Origin: Chromera velia
Lineage: Eukaryota; Sar; Chromeraceae
Length of the DNA: 64,000 bases
Direction: 5' to 3'
Assembly: GCA_018398765.1 (NCBI GenBank)
Contig: JAHBMJ010003540.1
Coordinates: 18,613-82,612, forward strand
Positions within the stretch are counted from its first letter, which is position 1, and the number at the start of each line of letters is the position of its first letter. A program made the translations under genes and the position numbers. This document shows, one piece after another, positions 1 through 12,555 of this stretch. The notes below the pieces were generated by a model. That model had not been told where the DNA came from, did no database searches, and saw only the letters and a list, made by a program, of their open reading frames with translations.

Positions 1-1
1 A

Positions 2-3000
2 CCCCTGTTGATCAATGCGGACATCTTCTCCGATTTCTGGTTCGAAAGGACTGACTTTGACCCTCCAAAGGAAGACCCCACTAGCAAACTGGATCCCGTC
101 TCTTCCTTCAACGCCCAGCAAGATCCTAAGGTCGCTTTGCCTGTGTATGCAAACGTGTGTGTACCCATGTATATTTCTCTCGGTCTTTGCTGTTCGCTCT
201 CTCTGCCTCTGCCTCTCGTCGGTTGGTCTGTTGATGTATCTTTCCCTCAGTCTCTCACTCTCTCACTCTCCCTTCCTCACTTCCTTTCAATCGAGGTGTC
301 TGCAAATCGGTCTGTCTGTCTCTCTGCATGGCTCTCTGTTCATCTCTCTGCATGTGGGGCTGTCTGGTGGTTTGCTTAATTGCGTGGCTGTTCATGTGTG
401 TCCATACACGTGCCTGCCTCATGACAGCCATCTCTGTGACTGTTCTCATATCTCATTGCCTTTTTTGCTCCGTGTTGCTGTCCATCTGCCTCTTCTTGTA
501 GCATGTGATGTTTTTGACACATTTTCCCTCTCACGATTTCTTTGTTCTCATTATGGTCATATCCTCGGTTTTTGCACTTTTCTTTCAAATTTTGAATCCG
601 CGATCTGGCTCGACGCAAAAACTTTCTCTGTTTCTCTCGTATGGGAAGGTGGGTGTGTTATCGAATGTGCACACTACTTCGTCACCCATTGATTTCTGCA
701 GTTTGACGCTCGGTCCGCATATGATTGGACGGGCGAGGAATTGACTCCTTGGATACGAACAGTGCGCATAATCAGGGGACAACGACTTCCAACATTGCCC
801 AAGAAAGTCGAGGGGTTCGGCATCAAGAGGTCTCTCAGACTCGGCAACTTCTTTGTGACCAACACGCTGCTGTGGGTCAATTGTCCTCGGTCAGTGAGTG
901 AGTGAGTGAGTGAGTGAGTGAGTGATTGCGAGTTCCCTCAATGTGTTGCGCTTGGTGTTTTGCTTTTCGTTCAAGCAACTTCTGAAGCAACATAGGTGTC
1001 AGTATTGCCGAACAGTACTGGCGAGTCGTCACTTTCACTTCTCTGCATTGAATGCCTCGGAGCTTTGATCATTGTGTCCGATTTTCAGAGGATCGGTGTG
1101 AAGTGACACTGAAGGGCGGTCTCCGCTTCGGTCTCCACACTGAAGGGCAATGGATTCTGACCAGCGTGTCATGTGGTCTTTCAATCTCCGAATAGTCGAT
1201 GACTGGCTGCGCCTCGTCCTTCGTTCAAATTGAGATACTCCTTTTCCAATCAATACTCTTTGCAGAAAGGTGATCGCCAGTCCCGACCAACAGCCTGGCA
1301 GCATCAAGGTGTTCTATGTGTTTCCCCGAGACGCTGGCATTCATCTCCTCTCAAGGGCCTGCGTCCTCCCCTACCCTTCAGACGTCCTGCGAGACGTCCC
1401 ACATCTCCCGCCCCAAGCCATTTACGGCATCCGCATGCTTGAAGCAATCGAGCGACTGCTCCCCCCTGAGATTCGTGTAGCTGTAAACATCGGTCTGAGC
1501 TTTGGGGAGGTCCTGGGGTCGGGGGGGTTTCCGGATCTGGAGCGCTGGGTGGAGGAATTCGGAGAAGACGACCCGACCGAAACTATTGCGGGGTCTACAG
1601 CTGCAGCACCCTTGTGTGTCAGTTGCGTAACCGTAGCCGTGGGAGCCAAAAGGCCACCCACACAATTCCGGGCAGACTCCTTCAGTCTCGTCACCCTGGG
1701 ACCCGAGACGGGTCTCGCATGTGGGGGTTTGAGCCCCTGTTCGGGTGAGTTCCTAGAAGAGGAGACGGGCATCTCCGTTCAAGAGAGAGTCAATATCGGT
1801 GGGGTGGTGCCAGAGGGGCGTCCGTCTGCCGATTTTGTCGATGACAATAGAAGAAGGCTGCGGGGGGATAAATGGTGGGGCGGGAGGGGTGGGCAGATTG
1901 GCGGTAGGCGTCGGAGTCTAGCAGAGGCGAGTGCTTCGAGGGGCCTCAAGGAAGACGCCGCCCTCTATGAGGACCGTGTGATTGCCTCCCTGAAACCTTT
2001 TTCCAGGTACACAAAAAAGAAGAACGAACCGACCTGGTATGAGCCCTTCCTTGACCGTCTAGCCAACAGGACAGAGCAGAAGTCGGATCTAATTGTAGAG
2101 AGAAGGGATGCATTCACCGACAGCCTCCCGTGGGACGACCCAATACAAAAACTGCTCAACAAAAAGAACATGACCATGCAGGAACAGTGTGAGGCAACGT
2201 TTCGTACAGGGAATTTTTCCGAGTCTGTGTGTGAATTCAGGGAGGCAGCAAGACCAAACTGTACGGACCCTTTGAACCCCGCCTCGTATCCATGTTGCAA
2301 TTGTTGTAACTTAGATTTGCTCCAGTATGACCCCGCGGAGCGCCTTATATACCCCCCCTTCGCAATAGGACCCAGAGAACTTTGTTTCAACGTGATGTCC
2401 AGCCCCGCCAGCGAATTCCAGTGCAGGTTTTCAGAACTCGCTGCCGAGGCTTTTGAAAACGATGAGATCTTTTACTGTGCCGACTTGACAATCGCCATCA
2501 ACACGCAAAACGGAGACTTGAATGCACTAACCGAGCCACCATGCTGCAAGATCAACAACTACAACATGACAATACCAGGAAAGCCCTGCGAGTGCGAGGG
2601 CGGCCCGGACGATTCAATATTTTGTTTTGGGTCTCCGTGCACTTGTACTGGGCCTCCCACGAACTGCGACGACGAGAACTGCTACTTTGATGACGAGGTG
2701 TGCGAGTGTGCTGGAGGCACAAGCGAGGCCTCGACACGCTACTGTCGAGGGAAGCCTTGCTATTGCCTCGGTGAGCCCGTGTGTGACGATCAGGGATGTC
2801 GGTACCCAGAAGGAACGGGTCCGTGTTTTTGCGGGTCCATCGCGGGGTCCCTCCGGCGGGAGATTGAGTTCACGCAGTGCGGTCACGAGAACTGCTTCTG
2901 CGAGGAGCCCTGCATCCCCAACGGTCCCGACGACACCACTTGCCAGTACAATGGCACATCGAGGTGCAGCTGTCCGACGACGGGAGACCCGCAGGACCTG

Positions 3001-4002
3001 TTCTTCGGGTATTGCGAGTCAAAGACCTGCACGTGTGAGGCGACCTCCAACGCGACCTTCGACGTCATCTACCGAGGGGGGTGCGCGGCTTTCGACGACG
3101 AGTTCCCTGAGTTCATCTTTCAGTGCACCGACGTCGATCTTGACGGCAACCTGCTGTGCGACTTCCTCTCGCCTGCAGAAGAGTTCTGCCCTCTCGTAGC
3201 AGCGGCAGAGGAGGGAGTCAATGATGACTCCGAACTCGATGCTGTTGAAGATCCACAGCCCCGCAGAGTGCTGCAGAAAAACGCAGCAGGGGGGGGAATC
3301 GGGCAAGCAATGGAGGTACAGGGAGGGAGGGTCCCCTTCTCGATGCTCACATGGTCGAAGGCCATCAAGAAAGCCATGTCGAAGGTCTCTCCTGAGTACC
3401 TCGCGAATTTGCCCCCCCTCTTTCCGTCTTGGAGTGCGACAATGAAAAGGGCAAAAGAGATGGCAGAGTCCCTCGCGAACAAAGTCCGTGATCACCTCTC
3501 AGCCCCTGTAGGCTCCATTTTTCCCTTCCGCGCCCCTGCTGTCTTTGGGACAGCATCACCCCTCAAAGGGCTACTCCCCACCTCCTCCTTGCCGCTCTTT
3601 TCAGCCACAAAGACAAGGACAGATTTGAATAAAAATGGTGAGGGAGGCAAGGAAAGCGAAGGCAATGCAGATGAAGTGGAAGATGGTGAAGAGAGAGAGG
3701 GGGCGCAAAGCGCTTTGTCGGGTCTCCTGTCAATCCTCCCCTTAGACCTTCCCGGCTCCGGAGGCATGGAGCCAGATCCCAACTCTCCACAGAAACAAAG
3801 TTCCCCCTCATTGCTCGATTCGCTGGGCCTTTCCAGCCTTCCCACATTTTACTTCTCCAGTCTCTTCAGTAAGCCTCCAGACTCAGAAGTCTCTTCCGGA
3901 GACCAAGCAAGCAAAGAAAACGATAACAGCAATCCATGGGGAGTCTCAGATCTAGGGACAGAGATGTTCAGAAAACAGAATGCAGGAAGGCTGCGGAGGT
4001 AG
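2..4002 (+). CDS. Cys-rich, probably extracellular protein, 5' partial
   Basis: The visible coding exons are 2-130, 702-889 and 1266-4002, joined in phase by GT-AG introns (131-701 and 890-1265); the start lies outside the window. About 1,017 residues are visible. The first ~300 residues match no family I recognise. A Cys-dense block at 2530-3080 carries loosely repeated units of about 30-35 residues built on GxPCxCxG and CDDxxCxY patterns, with several N-glycosylation sequons around it (for example NMT and NGT). This suggests a disulfide-bonded extracellular or lumenal domain. The C-terminal third (3280-4000) is low-complexity and Ser/Pro/Glu-rich. No membrane helix is visible in this part. 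The stop is TAG at 4000-4002, but a splice donor (GTAGTA at 3999) overlaps it, so the protein may continue into a further exon at 4543. Function unknown. Confidence 0.75.
893..924. repeat. (GTGA)n microsatellite in an intron
   Basis: Tetranucleotide GTGA/TGAG run of eight units lying just inside the 5' end of the intron that starts at 890. It supplies several tandem donor-like GTGAGT sites. Confidence 0.85.
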
Positions 4003-4542
4003 TAATCAATGTCAATTTGAAACATAAGCTTCAAAGTTCTAAATATCATGGACGGTAGACCAAACACTATGAGGTAAGTATACTAGTAGTCAGACATAAA
4101 AGGCTTTTTAGCATTTATTACTGAAAAAAAAAGTTTAGGAAATAAGGTTTTGGGTTTACGATTTTAAATGTTTCATTGTTTTAACATTTTTTTTATTGAT
4201 TTGATACTTCTTATTTCATCATCATCATACACCATCACCATCGGCCCATAATAGGCGTCTAGTGTTCGGTAAGTCACGACATGCAAGGCAGATTGTTAAA
4301 GATGGACCCTCACTCTGCAAGATAATGATCAGCATTCGAATTATTTTTTGATTTATTCATTGATTTATTGACGACTACATTTGTAAAATAAAGGTTTGTA
4401 TTAGTAAATCGATGTTCATATATTATATAGATCAAATCTAATCAAATCCTAAGAATTTGAACAATATAGAAGAATCTGTATAATTTTATTTTTCTTGTCA
4501 GCTTAGCTGTGAATTCTATCTTTCTATTTGATATCTTTTCAG
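4003..4542. other. AT-rich non-coding stretch
   Basis: Composition falls sharply from the GC-rich exon before it. It holds poly-A/T runs and short ATC/CAT repeats at about 4216-4242. It is either the 3' flank or the last intron of the gene ending at 4002. No gene seen. Confidence 0.6.
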
Positions 4543-4978
4543 TGACGCTTTCCTCTACGAATCACTTGGATCTCCGTGTGCTCTGGGCAGAAGAGGCTCG
4601 GATGTCCCTACCTCAGCACCGGTTGAAACGACTCGACCCCTCACCCCTGATACTTCCTGTTATAAAAATTGTCTCTCGCCTCCAGGAACATTGGTGCCTC
4701 TACCAACACCAGCTGCAGAGTCCCTGCCACCCCCTTCCCCAGCTGCAAATCCAACGCGTGTGCGGACCTCCCGGGACCCCCCAAAGGCCCCCCCCACCCC
4801 TCCTGCTGCAAGGCCCTCCATTTCTCTGATGGTCAGGTGGGGACGCTCCCGTCTGCCTGCTGCCGAGGGACTTCCCACCGGAGAGGCTGTTGGAGACGGG
4901 TTGGAGTTCTGGAACGACGACTGCAGTTGGTTCGTCGTGTCCTCGTGTGGGTCTCTCTCCTCGTCATGGGCTGCGTGA
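4543..4978 (+). CDS. Possible alternative last exon of the Cys-rich gene
   Basis: An open stretch follows a TTTTCAG acceptor at 4536-4542. If the upstream gene splices at GTAGTA (3999), the two leftover bases AG plus T make a Ser codon and the frame stays open to TGA at 4976-4978. The ~145 added residues are Pro/Thr/Ser-rich with a few Cys. The intron (3999-4542) would be unusually AT-rich for this window. The alternatives are an unspliced 3' untranslated region or an unrelated gene remnant. Confidence 0.35.
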
Positions 4979-5341
4979 CGACTGTGAACATCAACCTGCG
5001 GACAGCCATGTGAGCGTACAGTCAGGCCACAAGGACAGAGCAAATAAAAGAAACGAAGAGGCGGTGAAGCAGGAAGCCAGTCTGCTTTCACCAGAGATAA
5101 AGCAGAACTGTGCAATGGAGAGAGACTGTAGGACGGTAGACCTCTCTCTCTGGGGCTGTGTATCCGTGCCAGATGGACAAGCGATTCTTTTGTTGTGCAG
5201 AGATTCTCGAGGACTGTCTGAATCATCAACGTGACCCTGTGCTTTAGTGGAAGCTGATGTCTTGAGGAGTGCACAGGACAATGGAGCGTTTACTGACCTT
5301 CAGCCAGGCCGCAAGCCGAGGAAAGAAAACGATCAAGACCG

Positions 5342-5344
<3 letters not shown>

Positions 5345-5379
<35 letters not shown>
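5345..5379. repeat. (CA)n microsatellite
   Basis: Uninterrupted CA dinucleotide run of about 17 units in otherwise unassigned sequence (4979-5570). No coding exon with supporting splice signals was found around it. Confidence 0.9.
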
Positions 5380-5380
<1 letters not shown>

Positions 5381-5570
5381 CATACACGCATGCACACATA
5401 CACGCACGAACGTACATGCAAGAAGATTGATGGTTGGACAGATTGGGACGACGAAGAAAGGAGAAGCAGCCAAGAAAGACCAACGAGGAAGCGCAGCGAG
5501 AGACACAAATAATCACACTGTGTGTGTTCGATCCGACTAGACAACAATGGTCTTTCCCCCCCCCCCCCCC

Positions 5571-5859
5571 NNNNNNNNNNNNNNNNNNNNNNNNNNNNNN
5601 NNNNNNNNNNNNNNNNNNNNNNNNNNNNNNNNNNNNNNNNNNNNNNNNNNNNNNNNNNNNNNNNNNNNNNNNNNNNNNNNNNNNNNNNNNNNNNNNNNNN
5701 NNNNNNNNNNNNNNNNNNNNNNNNNNNNNNNNNNNNNNNNNNNNNNNNNNNNNNNNNNNNNNNNNNNNNNNNNNNNNNNNNNNNNNNNNNNNNNNNNNNN
5801 NNNNNNNNNNNNNNNNNNNNNNNNNNNNNNNNNNNNNNNNNNNNNNNNNNNNNNNNNNN
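5571..5859. other. Assembly gap (289 N)
   Basis: A run of N flanked on both sides by poly-C tracts (5556-5570 and 5860-5866). Sequencing or assembly probably failed at a long C homopolymer. Translations across it are meaningless. Confidence 0.99.
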
Positions 5860-6057
5860 CCCCCCCTCCTTCTCTTCTTTTGTTTGCTCGTTTGGTCGCT
5901 TCCCGAACGGGTGGGCCCTCGAATGTGAAAAGTTTTTCGTTCTGCCTATAAGGACTTCAATAGATCCTCTTTTTCTTTCTTCCAGCGCGGGAAAGAAATT
6001 GCCTTCAGTCTTTCTGTGCGTGCAAATACGATAACCTTCCAGTCGCTCATCTGATCT

Positions 6058-7543
6058 CTATCTCAACCCACCCAGCAGAAGAAGAATTCCAATCGACGTG
6101 TACAGGAGAATCACAATACCCAGAAAAAGAGGAGACCGACGATCTGCATGGGAAATACGAGTAGTACAGACAAAGAGGTAACGCAAAAGCCGAGCAACAG
6201 GAGTGAACGCTCTGGATCCACCTTTTTCGGAGGAAAACGTGCGCAGGAGGGGGAAGAAATTTATGTCATTACCAACCCAGACCGATGATGCACTAAGCGT
6301 TCTTCTTCACTCCAAGAGAACCTGTCTGACTCGACAACAAAGATTCCTTCCATGTCTCCGAATCTTCGGATGGAAAAGGAATCCGACACACAACGAAAGG
6401 CACTCACCGTTACAGACCGTCACGATTTCAGCATCCTGCAAAAAAATGAACATGTAGTACAGAAAATCACACGGGGATATACGCCAGCACAATCAGAGAC
6501 AAATGATGCCGACAATGGATGCGTCATTGCGTCTTTACGTGGACGACTGAGTAGACAGACATGAAGAAGGGGTGCGTGACAGAAAACCACACTGGATGGA
6601 GACTCACAAACACACCAACAGAACAAACGTGTCGACTGAAGTACAGGCGGCTGCTGATAATGCACCAGAATACAAGATGAATTCGCGACGAGTGGATGGG
6701 AGGCGCGCGCTTCGGAAATCTTGAGAAAGTGGGGAAAGAAAAGAAGGAAATGTGGAAGGAAGGAATGAAGCAAAATAGGAAGAAGGGGAGTAAGACAAAA
6801 ATAAAAAACACCAGAAAGCAAGATCCTTGGAACAAAAGATCCGCTCTCTGACCTCAGGACATTCATGAGGGAAGCTTCGTTGACATCTGCACTCACAGGC
6901 AAGGAGGAGAAAAATTCAAAAAGATTTGGGACAGACGGATCAAATTACAGCAAAACACCCCCCAAATCTGCTGTTTTCTTTCGTCTTTCTCGTGTTTCTT
7001 CTGAAGTTTCTTGAAGAGAGGAAAGATGGAGAGAGATTTGAAACCATAGGATACCAGTAGACACACACGACGGGCGCCTTTTGCATATTTGGGACGAATT
7101 GTCGAGGACCCAAACTCACATTTGAGGCGTACACGCGACTGAGCACCCATGAGCTTGCGGTACCAGCAGCTGCAGATAGTTTTTGGGAGAACAGAGGGGG
7201 AATGACGAGGTTTTCAAAACAGCCACATCGACATTCTCATACAGCAAGTGCCGTTCCAAAGGGATCATCGCTCTCATGAGGTTGAGGGGAGAAGCAAGAA
7301 TGAAGTCCATCGATGAGTGAAGGGAGTGGAATACAAAAAAAGAAGAACAGATGGAGACGGACTAGAAGATGGGCACAGAGACAGAAGCAGACTGTTGGAC
7401 AGAGACGGTGCTGACAGTCAGGCCTGCGGACTCTCCGTTACACGTGCATCGACAGAAGTTGCCTCGGTCCTGCATTGAGTCATACGTGCGATTGAACGTG
7501 CAGATGTGACCGGTTAAGTGGCCAACATGGGTACATGGCCTCT

Positions 7544-7585
<42 letters not shown>

Positions 7586-7820
7586 GCACTGATGTGCGGA
7601 GAGATTGAACCGCAACGCACATGCGCACAGGCGCACAGACATGGAATACGTGTGGCGAAAACGGCAGAGAGAAAGTCAGGGATGCAGGCCAGGAGTCAAT
7701 GGCGGCTCGCAGCTTCCTCTTCCTTGCCAGGTCAAACACACCAGATAGAAAAAGAAGACTTACTGAACAAGCTTTATTGAAGGCAAGAGCAACCCAGAGC
7801 AAGAGGAGGCGTTCAATCAT
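6058..7820 (-). CDS. Small Cys-rich type I membrane protein (predicted)
   Basis: Minus-strand model of six small exons: 7820-7764, 7541-7442, 7270-7120, 6886-6853, 6435-6408 and 6143-6058, with phases agreeing at every junction. It gives 151 residues. Residues 1-19 look like a signal peptide (charged start, then a Leu-rich core). The middle is a Cys-rich ectodomain with an NRT glycosylation sequon and pairs such as FCRC and HEC. The last exon encodes a hydrophobic helix of about 20 residues (LFLGIVILLYTSIGILLLL) followed by a short tail and TAG at 6058-6060. The plus strand here is purine-rich, as expected if minus-strand introns are pyrimidine-rich. The junction between the second and third exons is the weakest: if the second exon reads through, it ends at a TAG at 7362-7364 and gives a 78-residue secreted form. 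No family recognised. Confidence 0.5.
7547..7579. repeat. (GA)n microsatellite
   Basis: GA dinucleotide run on the plus strand. On the minus strand it forms the (CT)n pyrimidine tract just before the acceptor of the second exon of the small membrane-protein gene. Confidence 0.85.
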
Positions 7821-9740
7821 GGCTTTTCAGATGAAGCCCCGCTTCGGGCAAAACAGAGAAACACAAAGAGCCACCGATTCTGACAGAAAATGACTCTCTG
7901 AGACTCCAACTCTTCGTGCAGACCTTGAATTTCTCGGAGCCGCTGAGATGTGTGTGCACAACTTACTCGGTACGTGCATTCATATATATATATATATACA
8001 AAGTCATGCTCCTGCATACAAGCATCAAATCGTTGCCAGGGGGTGTAAAGCACTGAGAGGACGTTGCGACCAAGGCAAACTATATTAATATACCGCTCAG
8101 TGATTCATGCTGCATGCATGTGCGATTCATCTGTGTTGCAATCTGTTGCATCCAACAGTTTGATGAGTCAACAACATGCAGTTGAGCAACGCGGCCCGTG
8201 AAACAATCAGTTGCGCAACACCTGCATGCAAGCCACCATGCAGCGCTACGAGAAGTTCGGGCTGGCCGAGAACTGCATGTTGCTTCCCGTTGCTCGAGCT
8301 CTGGAAGTTCTTTAGTGTCTCTCTGGTCCTTTGTCGGGCCAGTATGCATCTTGCCTAGGCATAGGTCCTGTCCGTCTGTTATGGCTAATCTGTTGCAAGC
8401 GCAAGCCCCTCGAACTAGGCCACCGCGCCTAGCTTATACTACTCCACGGTGGACAAAAATTAATACCTTTCATTCTCCGTATGTTCGCGTGGTCAACTCT
8501 GCCTATCTATGGATAAGCGTTGTGGTCTTCCTTTTCATTTCCCCAACTTTTTCTTCAATGGGTTCCTCAGCCCATTAAAAAAATTTGTTTCTCCTCAACA
8601 TTTCTTTATTAAATCTTTTCTTTACATCCATAAATTCTTTTGCATGCTTAGCGGCTTTTAGCTCCTTTGTCATATTTCTTCAATCTGATGTTGTTCGAGC
8701 TAGGTGTTGCTTTCTGTTGCTTCAATTAATTCAACATGTTGCATGGAAAATGCATGGTAGCGATACAAATCGAGTGTATGAATATACGCATTTGTACGTA
8801 AACATGTGTATATATATGCTATACTTCTGTACGTATATATATGTACGTATAAATACGTACATGCATGGACTATATATTATACGGGATACACCCAACCAGT
8901 TGGGTGAGTACCTCGGGGGGCTATTTAGGGGTCCGCTAATTGATGCACACCATCGGGGGCTTGGGCATGTCTAAGTTGTGTGCTGCCATGGGGCGGGGGC
9001 CACGGCAGCGAAGTATGCTTTTCGGGACCGCGCACGCGTCGTATGCATGTGCAACTCCGTGCGAGTTACTTGAGGGGCACGCATGTGCAAAGTAATTAAG
9101 GCGGCATGTGCGATCGCGGCTCCGTGCGAGTTGCTTGAGGGGCACATCTTGGAACTCGGGCGGCACCGACCGTGACGGAGATCCCCCCCCCCCAAAATGA
9201 AAAAATGCTTTATGCGAGTGCGTCCGATCTCAGGGCCTCTCGGCTGATCTCAGCAGAGCTGAGCTGCCCCCCGAGGCGATATTAATAATTGATTATATAC
9301 TCCCAACGTACATACGCATACGTTCATGCTCATCGACATGCATCGAACTCATGCATGGCACAGACAAAGAGTACAAGAGTCATATATAGATGTCGTAGTG
9401 CAAGAGTTCGCTTGTCTCGACCTGGGGAAAGCAAAATCTCTGAGTGCGGTAAACGCCTTTCAAAGGAAATCTTCGTTTCAATAACACAAGAAAACTTGCC
9501 TGGTTCAGTCAATCAATTGCTGTGTGACGAAGCGGCATGGCCCCGTGAGAAATATAGCCGGCAAGAAGTAGAAGTTGACTCAGCTCGACCTCAATCAACC
9601 GGTTCGCCAAATCGGAAAGTCTGAGAACGACAAAGTAAGACGCGAAAGATCGCAACACAGCTTGGCTGTCCTGGAGAGACGCTCCCAGGGCATCCTTTCA
9701 GATTGCCCTCTTCTGTCAGATACGGAGGGCAGGTGCAACC
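7821..9740. other. Intergenic region, no gene supported
   Basis: It contains short AT and ATGC-type repeats (7983-7999, 8805-8880), TGCATG/CATGCA palindromes, and an imperfect direct repeat at 9055-9145. It separates the divergent small membrane-protein gene (minus) from the giant gene (plus), so promoters for both probably lie here. No convincing exon was found. Confidence 0.55.
9055..9145. repeat. 26-bp direct repeat pair
   Basis: Copies at 9055-9080 and 9120-9145 (core CTCCGTGCGAGTT, then CTTGAGGGGCAC) differ at one base and are 65 bp apart. GC content is higher than in the flanks. Possibly the remains of a dispersed repeat; no transposase reading frame nearby. Confidence 0.6.
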
Positions 9741-12523
9741 ATGGAGAGGTTCGCTCCTGAGGAGGAGCAAAAAGCAGTTGGGAAGACTGCGGTTGTGTAC
9801 AGAGAGGGAAAGGTTGAGGACGATCGCGACCGTGTGATCCACAAGGTGGCTTTCTTTGATGCCGACCTGTGTGTTCCCCCTCGACCTCAAACTGCAAGAC
9901 TCCAGAAAGTGCAAAATGCGCTTTCTGGGGCCGCTGGCAGGGATTCCCACTTTAGACTTCAGGACCTGTACAAAGAGAGTATGGGGAATGACTTTGGACC
10001 GACCGAAGTCGGCGAGAAAAGGGGGATACAGATTGCGAGGCCTTCTCAATGGCCTTCTCAATGGGACCTCAGATTTGCTCAGATGGCGAGAGCAGGTGTA
10101 ACCTTTCGCAGCACCCAAAAGCCCATCTTTCTTCCCTCCGGAGTGTCATCACCCCGGACAAAATCCTGTTCACCGTCCCCATCGCCAACACGGTCCCCTT
10201 CCCCTCGGGTGTCCTCCCCCGGTGCGACCCGTCGAAGCACCGCCCGACAAAAGGCAGAGGAGATCGTGGACCGATTTTGGGGTTCCAAGGCACGATCTTC
10301 GTTGCGGGAGCTCAAGTCCCGTTTCTTTCGTACAGACAATCAGTGGAAGTCGTCTCAAAGCATACAGTCGCAAAGGCGTCACAGTAATGTACAGTATCCG
10401 CAACAGCGAGGACACCCTGGAGTGAGAAATGGACGAAAGAGATCCACATGGACGGACGCTTTCGTCAAACCCCCTCCAGGGACAGATGCCGTCTCTTCGG
10501 CTTCGCCTTCAGCAGGTCTGGGCAATCAGGCCCTAGGGGCCCCGACGTGGGGGCCGAAGAAGGAGAATGGACTTTCCAACTGTCTTGCCCCGTCTGGCGC
10601 GGCATCTGCCACAGCGGGTATTTCAAAAGAGACCGAGGGGGAAAAGGAGACAGTACAGAGTGCTGAGGCCCAACTTGACGAGATTATTGCTGCAGCACTG
10701 AAGGAAAAGGAAAAGGGGAACGAAAAGGGAATGAGATCCCAAAGAAGACAGAGGAGAAAGGCCCGCCGAAGGGGAGAGAGGGAACGACTTGCACGGAGTG
10801 TGTCACTCCAAGCGGAGCTCTTTCCACAGGGATGCCTCTCTGATCAAATTCAACTGCATTCCCTTCCAGGTCTGCTGCTTTCCCCTCTGCTTTCTCGTCG
10901 TCTTTCTCGCTTTCTGTGGCCGATTTCAGTCCCGTGCCTCTATTTTGCTTGCTTAAATTCACCTCTTTTCCTTCTGCATTCTTCTGATCCTCTGATGAAG
11001 TGTGCGATCTACTTGTGTTGAATTACCTCAACACTCTAGTTTCTTTGTGCCTAGTAGCGCGATCCTACACAGAGTCTTATGGCAGTCAGATGCAAAATAG
11101 GGAATGACGCAAATCGTCTCCCTGCTTCGTTGAGCTCTCCGTTAGTTCTTGAATTCCAGAGGCTGGCTGCTTTAATATTGTACATTTTTCTTTTCTTTTT
11201 TTTTCTTTCCTGATTTCAGACGTGGAGTCTTCGGTCTTCGGCCGCTCCTATTCTGAGCTGCTGGCGCTGTCAAACCCTGAAATTTCCGAAAAATTTTCTC
11301 CTAGGGCCATTGCCACAAAAATCAGGAAATTGCAGAAAGAAACGGAAATTCTCCTGCACCAAGCTGAGATCGCGGCGGCACGAAATAGAGAAACTCGTTC
11401 GCGAAACGGTGCAAGCAAGAGACGCATGGAGCAGATTGTGGAGGTGTTGCGTCTCTTGGATTCTCAGACGCGAATGTTGGCAGAGAGGACCGCAGCTGCC
11501 GCAGGAAGGAGAGACAGTGGTGCGGTTGGAGGGAGAAGGAGCCCCGGCAAGAAGGGGAGCCCTTTTTCCCGAACTTTTAGAGGGAGCATCAGCGGAGGTT
11601 CGAGAAGGAGAAGCATGGCAAAGGGGACGAGCAGATTTGCGGAAATGCTAGAGAAGGCGAACATCATTGAAGGACGCATGGGAGGGATGCACGCGGCGTT
11701 GCTGTACTTTGACGCCCTCAAACAGCAGACAGATGCAGTCAAGGGAATCACCAACAGGCAAGTGCACCCGAAGGAAAAGTAACTTTGTTGAGCGCCGATT
11801 GATTTTGTTTTCTTTTTTACCAACAGCAGATATTCTCCATGCTTGCTGAAGCCTTTCAAAGCTTCACCTCCCTCACTTCACTCTTTTCTCCTTTCCACGA
11901 TGTCCGACGCATGCATCCAGCCGAACAAAAAAACAGGCGCCTCTGGGAGCACCTATAGGACAACTCGCTGCTTCCCTTCCCCTCTACGATGAGAAACCAG
12001 TGAATGTGTATGTACACGCAGGTTCGTTGTCGACGGCCGCGCTCTGGATTGTTCGGACGACAGCGGAGTCTCGGGGGACGACGCACAGTGTGCAGAAATC
12101 GTGCGGCACCCTGCGAGCTTCCTTCTCTCCTCCAGGAGACCAACGGGGTCTCCAGAGGGAAAGGGAGAGAAAGAGCATGACGAGCTTCCGACACTTGAAG
12201 AATTGGTAAGCTTTCAGTGAATTACTTATTGAATCGTCACCTGGTGGTCTTCTTTTGTTCGTCCTTTCTTTTTTCTGAATGAAAATCTTTTCATTCCTTC
12301 GTCTTTGCTTGTCCGAGCAAACACACAGTGATGCAACCGCTCTGTTTCGTCTGTTCGCTCATCTTCCCCCCTTTTTGTCAGCTTTGCCCCGATGAAGACC
12401 TCCAAATTATGGAACTCCTCTAATCGACACGCTCCTGTTTGATGATGACAATCTCTCCCTCTCTTCCTTTGCTTGATCAATCGCTCCCGTGGATTTCAGT
12501 GTGTGCGTGTGTGCGTGTGTGCG

Positions 12524-12555
<32 letters not shown>

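Noticed and set aside
6148-6564. Plus-strand frame beginning MGNTSSTDKE (myristoylation-like) with one in-frame TGA at 6286, suggesting a selenoprotein or readthrough gene
   Set aside because: It overlaps, antisense, the last introns and exons of the minus-strand membrane-protein model. That model has consistent splice sites and a clear membrane helix, and no selenocysteine insertion element was recognised.
8080-9260. Possible transposon or CRISPR-like repeats in the 8-9 kb region
   Set aside because: Only one 26-bp repeat pair and simple ATGC palindromes. No regular spacing, terminal repeats or transposase-like frame.
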